64,000 nt of DNA from JAEUJM01 sp044221555 (GTDB lineage Bacteria; Actinomycetota; Acidimicrobiia; Acidimicrobiales; DATDAH01): assembly GCA_044221555.1 (NCBI GenBank), contig JBGAOY010000006.1:1-64000 (forward strand). The letters run 5' to 3'. A program made the translations under genes and the position numbers. This document shows, piece after piece, positions 17,589-24,609 of this stretch; the stretch's first letter is position 1; every line of letters begins with the position of its first letter. The notes beneath the pieces were generated by a model. The model was not told the DNA's origin and ran no database searches. It worked only from the letters and a program-made list of their open reading frames with translations.

Positions 17589-17737
17589 CACCTCGACCAG
17601 CGGGCACCTCGACCAGCGGGCACCTCGACCAGCGGCCACCCCGACCAGCGGCCACCCCGACCAGCGGCCACCCCGACCAGCGGCCACCCCGACCAGCGGC
17701 CACCCCACCCCGACCAGCGGCCGCCCTGACCAGCGGC
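17589..17737. repeat. 16-bp minisatellite, nine units
   Basis: Nine head-to-tail copies of CACCYCGACCAGCGGC (first three ending GGG or GGC with CCTCG; later ones CCCCG; one with a 5-base insertion). The period of 16 is not a multiple of three, and the array lies between the GGDEF-EAL stop and the convergent holB stop, so it is noncoding. The rest of 17565-17892 shows no gene. Confidence 0.9.
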
Positions 17738-17892
17738 GGTGCTCGCACGCCAGGGCAGCGCCCGGACGCCGGCGGGTCGGGGTCCGACCAGGGCCGGACG
17801 CCGCTGCGGGAGGGTGAGCCTTCGGTGCAAGTGGCGCGGCGCGCACCGGTCTCGGGGGCGCGAGCGACCAGGTGACCGCCCGGTCGAGGTGA

Positions 17893-18945
17893 TCAGCGCA
17901 GGTCGAACAGGAGGGCCTGCAGGAGCAGCGCCTCGTTGGGGTTGCGCACCAGCGCTTCGGACGCGGCCTGGATGGCGGCGAGGTTGGCCAGCAGGTCGTC
18001 GGGGCGACGCGCGTCGGCCAGGCCGTCTCGGTAGCGGCGGGCCAGGGTGGCGAGGCCGAACTGCAACTCCGCGGTGCGGGCCCGGCGCACCTCACGTCGG
18101 TGCTGGGCGGTGAGCTGGCTGGCCCCCGAGCCCCGCTGCCCGTAGCGCTCGATGCGCTCGGCCAGCGCGGCCACCTCGACCGCGTGTCGCTCGTCGAGCG
18201 GCGCCTGAGCGCGGTCGATCAGCGCCACCAGCTCGGCCGCCACCGTCATCACCGCCGCCCCCGTGCCGTCGAGACGATCGGGCACGGCGTGCCAGGCGGC
18301 CCGGCGATCAGCGAGCTCGGGGTCGGTGGCCAACAACCGGGCCCGGTCGAGATCGCCACCGGCCGCCTGCGCGGCCTCCGCTGCCGGCCCGGGCGCCACG
18401 CCCTCGGCGACCAGTCGCTCGATCACGAGGGCCTCGGGCACGGGGTGGAAGTCGATGCGCACCGCCCGGGAGGCGATGGTGATCAGCTCGGGCGGCACGT
18501 CGTCGGCCAGGATCACGAACACGGTCGAGGGCGGCGGCTCCTCGATGATCTTGAGCAGCTTGGGGGCCACCACGCTCACCTTGTGGAACTCGCAGAGCAC
18601 GAGCACCTTGCGGCTCCCCTCCACCGGCGCCCGGACGCTGGCCCGGATGATCTCGGTGGCTTCCTCGTCGCGGAGCGACGCGCCCTCGGGGACGAACACG
18701 GTGAGGTCGGGGTGCTGCTCGGCCAGGGCCAGATGCCGGTGCCGGGCAGCGTCGTCGCCGGTGCTGCCCACGGCCAGCAGGTCGCCGGCGAAGGCCCGAG
18801 CCGCGGCCCGCCGCCCACTGCCGGGCGGTCCCACGAACAGGTAGGCGTGCACCGGCGCCGCCACCGATGCCTGCAGCTGCGCGACAGCCCGATCCTGGCC
18901 GAGCACGTCAGCCCACCCACCCTCGGCCGTCGCGGTGGCGCTCAT
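17893..18945 (-). CDS. holB: DNA polymerase III delta' subunit
   Basis: The product has 350 residues. The N-terminus WADVLGQDRAVAQLQASV plus YLFVGPPGSGRRAAARAFA is the AAA+ core of clamp-loader subunits. The Walker A lysine is replaced by Arg (GPPGSGRR), as expected for delta', which need not hydrolyse ATP. LVLCEFHKVSVVAPKLLKIIEEPPPSTVFVIL is split over the sensor region with the conserved IEEPP. The family's usual zinc-binding cysteine cluster is absent, as seen in many actinobacterial forms. It lies downstream of topA and tmk on the same strand, a common actinobacterial order. Confidence 0.88.
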   Translation of the reverse strand: MSATATAEGGWADVLGQDRAVAQLQASVAAPVHAYLFVGPPGSGRRAAARAFAGDLLAVGSTGDDAARHRHLALAEQHPDLTVFVPEGASLRDEEATEIIRASVRAPVEGSRKVLVLCEFHKVSVVAPKLLKIIEEPPPSTVFVILADDVPPELITIASRAVRIDFHPVPEALVIERLVAEGVAPGPAAEAAQAAGGDLDRARLLATDPELADRRAAWHAVPDRLDGTGAAVMTVAAELVALIDRAQAPLDERHAVEVAALAERIERYGQRGSGASQLTAQHRREVRRARTAELQFGLATLARRYRDGLADARRPDDLLANLAAIQAASEALVRNPNEALLLQALLFDLR

Positions 18946-19157
18946 CCTCGACCCAAACCCACGTGAACTGGCGCCTGATCCGGCGGCCAGGACGACATGA
19001 TCGGGCGCCAGTTCGAGCCACCGGTCGCGGCGGCGGGGCTGGCGGCGGCGTTGGCGGCGTTGGCGGCGGCGGCGCCGCTCATCCTCGGTCCCACCTCACC
19101 TGAACTGGCGCCTGATTCGGCGGCCAGGACGGCGCGATCGGGCGCCAGTTCGAGCCG
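18940..19157. repeat. Duplicated block (137-bp offset) upstream of holB
   Basis: About 80 bp starting GCTCATCCTCG at 18940, which includes the holB start codon, recur at 19077 with few changes. Each copy contains a hairpin (18965-19014 and 19102-19151) with perfect 11-bp arms GAACTGGCGCC / GGCGCCAGTTC. Between the copies is a GGCGGCGTT-rich stretch. The second copy's CAT is not followed by holB codons. Confidence 0.75.
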
Positions 19158-19234
19158 CCGGCGGCGGCGGATTATCGCCACGCGGCGGACTGTCGCCACC
19201 GGGCGGACTTCCGCGGTGGGGCGGGCGGCCGCGA

Positions 19235-19834
19235 TCATCGGGCCACCCCGACCCGGTCGGCCGTGGCGGCCCACACCCGGTCGGCGACCTCGTCGACCGT
19301 GCCCGTGCCGTCCACGACCACCCAGCGGTCGGGGTCGGCGGCGGCCAGCGCCAGGAAGCCGGCCACCACCCGCTGGTGGAAGCCGTCGCCCACCCCTTCC
19401 ATGCGGTCACGCTCGGCGCCCAGGCGGGCCTCGGCGACGGACTCGGGCACGTCGAGCAGCACCACCAGGTCGGGCCAGATGCCATCGGTGGCCCAGCGCG
19501 ACAGCTGCTCCACCTCGGCGAGGGGCAGGCCCCGGCCGTAGCTCTGGTAGGCCAGCGAAGAGCCCGCGAAGCGGTCGGTGACCACGGTGCGGCCGGCGTC
19601 GAGGGCGGGTCGGATCACCTCGGCCACGTGCTGGGCCCGGTCGGCGGCCATCAGCAGCGCCTCGGCGCGGTCGGCCAGCTCGTGGTTGGCCGGATCGAGC
19701 ACCAGGCCCCGGATGCGGCTACCGATGGCCGTGCCCCCCGGCTCGCGCGTGAGCACCGCCCCGAGCCGCTCGGCCAACCGGGCCGCCTGGGTGGACTTGC
19801 CCGTGCCCTCGCCCCCCTCGAACGCGATCAGCAT
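19235..19834 (-). CDS. tmk: Thymidylate kinase
   Basis: The product is 199 residues from the ATG at 19834. It phosphorylates dTMP to dTDP for DNA synthesis. The P-loop FEGGEGTGKSTQ, the DR(F/Y)-type motif VVTDRFAGSSLAYQSYGRG, and the lid region are typical. An in-frame GTG at 19858 would add 8 residues (MGSSVPVA), but it falls within the 60-bp tandem repeat and has no good ribosome site, so the ATG is preferred. It sits between topA and holB, separated from each by hairpin repeats. Confidence 0.93.
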   Translation of the reverse strand: MLIAFEGGEGTGKSTQAARLAERLGAVLTREPGGTAIGSRIRGLVLDPANHELADRAEALLMAADRAQHVAEVIRPALDAGRTVVTDRFAGSSLAYQSYGRGLPLAEVEQLSRWATDGIWPDLVVLLDVPESVAEARLGAERDRMEGVGDGFHQRVVAGFLALAAADPDRWVVVDGTGTVDEVADRVWAATADRVGVAR

Positions 19835-19847
19835 GGCAACGGGCACC

Positions 19848-20027
19848 GACGACCCCACGTTCTAGAGGCACCGCCTCCCGGAACCCGGGCGCCATTGCCT
19901 CCAGTTCGACGACCCCACGTTCTCGAGGCACCGCCCCCCGGAACCCGGGGGCCATTGCCTCCAGTTCGACGACCCCACGTTCTCGAGGCACCGCCCCCCG
20001 GAACCCGGGGGCCATTGCCTCGAGTTC
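19848..20027. repeat. 60-bp tandem repeat, three units, each with an intergenic hairpin
   Basis: Three exact-length 60-bp units start with GACGACCCCACGTTCT at 19848, 19908 and 19968. Each contains the hairpin TCGAGGCACCGCCCCCCGG-AA with return strand CCCGGGGGCCATTGCCTCGA. Units 2 and 3 are nearly identical and unit 1 differs at a few bases. The array lies between the topA stop and the tmk start. The hairpin belongs to a dispersed family (also 27312, 29495 and 30720). Confidence 0.92.
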
Positions 20028-20053
20028 CGACGGCGGCGGGCGCGGCGGCCACG

Positions 20054-22861
20054 TCAGTCGGTGGAGTTGGCGGCGGCCGTCTTGGCCGGCGCCCGCTTCG
20101 CGGTGGCCTTCCTCTTGGCCGTCCCCTTCTTGGCCGTCGCCTTCTTGGCGGTGGCCTTCTTCTTGGCGGCGGCCTTCTTCTTCGAGGCCTTCTTCTTCTT
20201 CTTGGCCGGGCCCCGCGCCCGACGGTCGGCCAGCAGCTCGCTGGCTCGATCGATGGTGATCTCCTCGACCGTGTCGCCCTTGCGGAGCGAGGCGTTGGAC
20301 TCGCCGTCGGTGACGTAGGGGCCGAACCGACCGTCCTTCACCACCACCGGCAGGTCGGTCGCGGGATCGACGCCGAGCTCACGCAGCGGCGCCGCCGCCT
20401 GCTGGCCCCGACCGCGCTTCGGCTCGGCCAGGATCTTCAGGCACTCGTCGAGGGTGATGCTGAACAGCTGGGCCTCGGTGGCCAGGCTGCGGCTGTCGTT
20501 GGCCTTCTTCAGGTAGGGCCCGTAGCGACCGTTCTGCACCGTGATCTCGACCCCGTCCGCGGGGTCGGCGCCCACCACCCGGGGCAGGCTGAGCAAACGC
20601 AAGGCGTCGTCGAGCTCGATCGTGTCGAGGCTCATGTCCTTGAACAGCGACGCCGTCTTGGGCTTGGGCCCCCCGTCCTCGAGCTCGCCCAGCTGCACGT
20701 AGGGCCCGAACCTGCCGGCCCGGGCCAACACCGGCAGGCCCGACTCGGGGTCGGTGCCGATCTCGCGATCGCCGCTGGGGGCGTCGAGCAGCTCGTTGGC
20801 CCGCTCGACGGTGAGCTCGTCGGGCACGATGTCGTCGGGGATGCTGACGGTGTCCTCGTCGACGGCGGCGTCGGACCCGTCCGCCGCGCTCGGCCCGGGG
20901 GCGGGGCGCCGCGCCAGGTACGGGCCGTACTTGCCCACGCGGGCCACGATGGTGCGGCCCTCGTCGTCGGTGCCCACCGGGATCGAGCTGACCGCCCGGG
21001 CGTCGATGTCGCCCAGCCGGTTCGACACCATCTCCTTCAGGCCCAATCCCCCGCTCTCCGCGGCTGCGCCGCCGGGCCGCTCGGGCCCGGGCTCGCCGTT
21101 CCCGAAGTAGAACCGGCTGAGCCACGGGATGGCCTCGGCGGTGCCGCTGGCGATGCTGTCGAGGTCGTCTTCCATGCGGGCGGTGAAGGCGTAGTCGACC
21201 AGGTCGGGGAAGTGCGTCTCGAGCAGGGTGACCACTGCGAACGCGGTGAACGACGGGACGAGCGCGCTGCCCTTCTTCCACACGTACTCGCGGTCGATGA
21301 TGGTGCTGATCGTGGCCGCGTAGGTGGACGGCCGGCCCACCCCCAGCTCCTCGAGCTTCTGCACCAGCGAGGCCTCGGTGTAACGCGCCGGCGGCTTGGT
21401 CTCGTGGCCCTTGGGCTCGAGGCGCTCGGCGGTGAGGCGGCCACCCGGCTGCATCGGCGGAAGGATCTTGTCCTGATCGTCGCGGTCGCCCTCGGGCTCG
21501 TCGCTGCCCTCCCGGTAGGCCTTGAGCCAGCCCGGGAACAAGATGGTGCGGCCCGACGCCGCGAACTCGGCGTCCTTGCCGGCCGACGAGGTAGCCCCCA
21601 GGCGCACCTGCATGGTCTCGCCGCGCGCGTCGGTCATCTGCGACGCCACCGTGCGGGCCCAGATCAGCTCGTAGAGCCGGTGGCTGTCGTTGTCGAGCTG
21701 GCTGCGCAGCTGATCTGGCGTACGGAACGAGTCGCCGGCCGGGCGGATGGCCTCGTGGGCCTCCTGCGCGTTCTTCACCTTCCGGGTGTAGAGGCGGGGG
21801 GCGTCGGGCAGGTAGTCCTTGCCGTACTTCTCCAGGATCTGGGTGCGAGCTGCGGTCAGAGCGGCGTCGGACAGCGTGGTGCTGTCGGTGCGCATGTAGG
21901 TGATGTGACCGTTCTCGTACAGGCGCTGGGCGATGGCCATCGTCCGCGACGACGAGAACCGCAGCTTGCGGCCCGCCTCCTGCTGCAGCGTCGAGGTCAT
22001 GAACGGCGCCTTGGGCTTGCTGGTGTAGGGCTTGGACTCGACCGAGCGGACGGCGAACGAGGCGCCGGCGAGGTCGGCGGCCAGGCCCGACGCCCCGGCC
22101 TCGTCGAGCACCAGCACGTCGGCGTTCTTCACCGCGCCGGTGGCGTCGTCGAAGTCCTTGCCGGAGGCCAGGCGGGTGCCGTCGACCGACACCAGGGTGG
22201 CGTCGAAGGTGTCGAGGGCGCCCTCGGGCGAGAACGTGCCTTCGATGTCCCAGTAGCCCGCCGCCCGGAAGGCCATGCGCTCGCGCTCGCGTTGCACCAC
22301 CAGGCGGGTGGCCACGCTCTGCACCCGGCCCGCCGACAGGCCGGTGCGGATCTTCTTCCACAGCACCGGCGACACCTCGTAGCCGTACAGGCGGTCGAGG
22401 ATGCGACGGGCCTCCTGGGCGTCGACCAGGCGACGGTCGAGGTCGCGGGGCTCGTCGATGGCGCGCTGGATGGCCTGCGGCGTGATCTCGTGGAACACCA
22501 TGCGGTGCACGGGCACCCGGGGGCTGAGCAGCTCGAGCAGGTGCCAGGCGATGGCCTCACCCTCGCGGTCCTCATCGGTTGCGAGATAGAGCTCGTCCGC
22601 GTCCTTCAGCGCCCGCTTCAGGTCGCGGACCACGTCCTTCTTGCCGGGCGACACCACGTAGAGCGGCTTGAAGTCGTTGTCGACGTCGACACCGAGCCGC
22701 GCCCAGGGCTCGCCCTTGAACGCGGGAGGCACATCGGCGGCCTTCTGGGGCAGGTCGCGCACGTGACCCACCGACGACTCGACCACGTAGTCGTCGCCCA
22801 GATAGCCCGCGATCGTGCGCGCTTTGGCGGGGGACTCGACGATCACGAGACGGGTGGTCAC
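20054..22861 (-). CDS. topA: DNA topoisomerase I
   Basis: The product has 935 residues from a GTG. It is a type IA topoisomerase that relaxes negative supercoils. The TOPRIM domain opens with RLVIVESPAKARTIAGYLG and has the acidic motif ATDEDREGEAIAWHL. The active-site Tyr is in GHITYMRTDSTTLS. C-terminal Topo-C repeats (GRYGPYLKK, GRFGPYVTDG and similar) replace zinc fingers, as in mycobacteria. The tail is a long Lys/Ala-rich basic stretch (KKKKKASKKKAAAKKK...), typical of actinobacterial enzymes and thought to aid DNA binding. It is the first gene of the topA-tmk-holB set. Confidence 0.96.
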   Translation of the reverse strand: MTTRLVIVESPAKARTIAGYLGDDYVVESSVGHVRDLPQKAADVPPAFKGEPWARLGVDVDNDFKPLYVVSPGKKDVVRDLKRALKDADELYLATDEDREGEAIAWHLLELLSPRVPVHRMVFHEITPQAIQRAIDEPRDLDRRLVDAQEARRILDRLYGYEVSPVLWKKIRTGLSAGRVQSVATRLVVQRERERMAFRAAGYWDIEGTFSPEGALDTFDATLVSVDGTRLASGKDFDDATGAVKNADVLVLDEAGASGLAADLAGASFAVRSVESKPYTSKPKAPFMTSTLQQEAGRKLRFSSSRTMAIAQRLYENGHITYMRTDSTTLSDAALTAARTQILEKYGKDYLPDAPRLYTRKVKNAQEAHEAIRPAGDSFRTPDQLRSQLDNDSHRLYELIWARTVASQMTDARGETMQVRLGATSSAGKDAEFAASGRTILFPGWLKAYREGSDEPEGDRDDQDKILPPMQPGGRLTAERLEPKGHETKPPARYTEASLVQKLEELGVGRPSTYAATISTIIDREYVWKKGSALVPSFTAFAVVTLLETHFPDLVDYAFTARMEDDLDSIASGTAEAIPWLSRFYFGNGEPGPERPGGAAAESGGLGLKEMVSNRLGDIDARAVSSIPVGTDDEGRTIVARVGKYGPYLARRPAPGPSAADGSDAAVDEDTVSIPDDIVPDELTVERANELLDAPSGDREIGTDPESGLPVLARAGRFGPYVQLGELEDGGPKPKTASLFKDMSLDTIELDDALRLLSLPRVVGADPADGVEITVQNGRYGPYLKKANDSRSLATEAQLFSITLDECLKILAEPKRGRGQQAAAPLRELGVDPATDLPVVVKDGRFGPYVTDGESNASLRKGDTVEEITIDRASELLADRRARGPAKKKKKASKKKAAAKKKATAKKATAKKGTAKRKATAKRAPAKTAAANSTD

Positions 22862-22933
22862 GAGCGCAAGGTAAGAACGCCATCGCCGTCGGTGTCAACA
22901 CCGGCCTCTGGCGGGCCTCCTACATTGACCCGC

Positions 22934-24145
22934 ATGGACTTCGCCCTCAGCCCCACCGCCCAGGCCCTCCAGGAGAAGCTCCTGGCGTTCATGGACGACC
23001 ACGTCTACCCCGCCGAGGCGGTGTGGGAGGAGCAGATGGCGGCGTCGGGCGACCCCCACTTCCACGCCCCGATCATCGAGGACCTCAAGGCCGAGGCGCG
23101 GGCCCAGGGGCTGTGGAACCTGTTCCTTCCCCACAAGACCCAGTGGACCGACGGGCTGTCCAACGTGGACTACGCCCCCCTGTGCGAGATCCTGGGCCGC
23201 AGCCCGATCGCCTCTGAGGCGCTCAACTGCTCGGCGCCCGACACCGGCAACATGGAGATCCTCACCATGTTCGGCACCCCCGAGCAGAAGGAGCGGTGGC
23301 TCCTCCCGCTGCTCGAGGGCGAGATCCGCTCGTGCTACGCCATGACCGAGCCCGCGGTCGCCAGCTCTGACGCCACCAACATCTCGTGCCGCATCGAGCG
23401 CCAGGGCGACGAGTACGTGATCAACGGCCGCAAATGGTGGATCTCGGGCGCCGCCTCGAAGCGCTGCAAGGTCGCCATCCTCATGGGCAAGACCGACCCC
23501 GAGGCCTCCCGCCACACCCAGCAGTCGATGGTGCTGGTGCCCCTCGACACCCCCGGCGTGACGATCATCCGTGACCTGCCGGTGTTCGGGTACAACGACG
23601 TGGAGGGCCACTGCGAGATCCTCTTCGAGGACGCCCGGGTGCCCGTCACCAACCTGCTCGGCGACGAGGGCAGCGGCTTCGCCCTCGCCCAGGCCCGCCT
23701 CGGCCCCGGCCGCATCCACCACTGCATGCGGGCCATCGGCGTGGCCGAGCGGGCCCTCGAGGCCATGTGCCGGCGGGTGCAGACCCGGGTGGCGTTCGGG
23801 AAGAAGCTGTCCGAGCAGGGCGTCATCCAGGAGTGGATCGCCGACTCGCGCATCGAGATCGAGCAGGCCCGCCTGCTCACCATGAAGACCGCGTGGCTGA
23901 TGGACACCGTCGGCAACAAGGGCGCCCGCATCGAGATCTCGGCCATCAAGGTGGCGGTGCCCGACATGGCCATCAAGGTGGTCGACCGCTCCATCCAGGC
24001 CCACGGCGCCGCGGGGCTCAGCGCCGACTTCCCGATGGCCAAGATGTACTCCTACGTGCGGATGCTGCGGTTCGCCGACGGCCCCGACGAGGTGCACCGC
24101 ATGACCATCGCGCGGCGGGAGCTGCGCGCGTACGAGTCTGCGTAG
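22934..24145 (+). CDS. Acyl-CoA dehydrogenase
   Basis: The product has 403 residues, starting MDFALSPTAQALQEKLLAF. It is a FAD-dependent dehydrogenase of the ACAD10/11-like branch. Recognisable parts are YAMTEPAVASSDATNI (FAD/substrate region), GRKWWISGA, GPGRIHHCMRAIG, RVAFGKKLSEQG and the C-terminal HGAAGLSADFPMA with DEVHRMTIARREL. It catalyses alpha,beta-desaturation of acyl-CoA, and the chain length is unknown. It diverges from topA with a 72-bp gap. The last 52 bp of the gene plus downstream DNA recur after the RCC1 gene (27041-27149). Confidence 0.93.
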   Translation: MDFALSPTAQALQEKLLAFMDDHVYPAEAVWEEQMAASGDPHFHAPIIEDLKAEARAQGLWNLFLPHKTQWTDGLSNVDYAPLCEILGRSPIASEALNCSAPDTGNMEILTMFGTPEQKERWLLPLLEGEIRSCYAMTEPAVASSDATNISCRIERQGDEYVINGRKWWISGAASKRCKVAILMGKTDPEASRHTQQSMVLVPLDTPGVTIIRDLPVFGYNDVEGHCEILFEDARVPVTNLLGDEGSGFALAQARLGPGRIHHCMRAIGVAERALEAMCRRVQTRVAFGKKLSEQGVIQEWIADSRIEIEQARLLTMKTAWLMDTVGNKGARIEISAIKVAVPDMAIKVVDRSIQAHGAAGLSADFPMAKMYSYVRMLRFADGPDEVHRMTIARRELRAYESA

Positions 24146-24282
24146 TCGGGCCTGCGGCTGCGGGGTCCTGACCCCGATCCGGTATCCGAAAATCGCCGCG
24201 AAAACCATGCGGCGATCTTTCGGACCCTCCGGATCGGCGCCACCCCTCCGCCTCCGGCCCGAGCCGGACGTCGTCCGGCAAC
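24094..24282 (+). repeat. Direct repeat, left copy (3' end of acyl-CoA dehydrogenase gene)
   Basis: Bases 24094-24176 match 27041-27123 at 80 of 83 positions, and 24257-24282 match 27124-27149 exactly. The 80 bp between the two parts (24177-24256) are absent from the right copy. The similarity continues as a weaker repeat array. The RCC1-protein gene lies between the two copies. Confidence 0.9.
24176..24235. repeat. 60-bp interrupted palindrome present in only one of two duplicate copies
   Basis: GATCCGG at one end pairs with CCGGATC at the other. Inside, CCGAAAATCGCCGC pairs with GCGGCGATCTTTCGG around an 8-10 base loop. It starts 31 bp after the dehydrogenase stop, so it could act as a terminator. 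The duplicate copy at 27123/27124 lacks it cleanly, which also fits insertion of a small palindromic element. Confidence 0.6.
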
Positions 24283-24293
24283 TGCTCACGTCG

Positions 24294-24450
24294 CTCGCTG
24301 CTCTGACTCCTGTCGGCGCGGCCCGCGCGTGCTGGCGCTCCTCACGTCTGCTCTGACTCCTGTCGGTGCTGCGCGCGCTGGCTGGCGCTCCTCACGTTCT
24401 GCTCTGACTCCTGTCCGTGCTGCCCGCGCTCCTGACGCGGGTCACGGCTC
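24294..24450. repeat. About 50-bp degenerate tandem repeat
   Basis: Three units contain CTGCTCTGACTCCTGTCGG (near 24297, 24348 and 24399), followed by GCGCGGCCCGCGCG-type and GGCGCTCCTCACGT sequences. Related units recur at 27160-27297, beyond the right direct repeat. The stretch 24146-24609 holds no other recognisable feature apart from the RCC1 gene's leader. Confidence 0.7.
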
Positions 24451-24609
24451 GTGGTCGGTGCAGCCGCCGCGCTGGTGTCGTGCTCGTGGCGACTGCGGCC
24501 AAGGCGAGCCCGGTCGCAGCGACCGGGGATGTTCCAGGGCTGCGATCCGCGGTGCGTCGAGTTCGGGCCTGCGGCGTGGGGGTTCGGTACCGTGTTCCGA
24601 GGAGGGGTC

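Noticed and set aside
17589..17737. CRISPR array
   Set aside because: The units are directly adjacent with no spacers, the period is 16 bp, and there are no cas genes.
14406..18095. 1229-residue open frame antisense to the GGDEF-EAL gene
   Set aside because: High GC content keeps opposite frames open. The plus strand has intact PAS, GGDEF and EAL domains, and the antisense product shows no domain.
19848..20027. CRISPR array
   Set aside because: There are three contiguous 60-bp copies without unique spacers, best explained as a tandem hairpin repeat.
19376..22933. Long plus-strand open frame across tmk and topA
   Set aside because: It is antisense to two clear housekeeping genes. Only its last part from 22934 (acyl-CoA dehydrogenase) is real.
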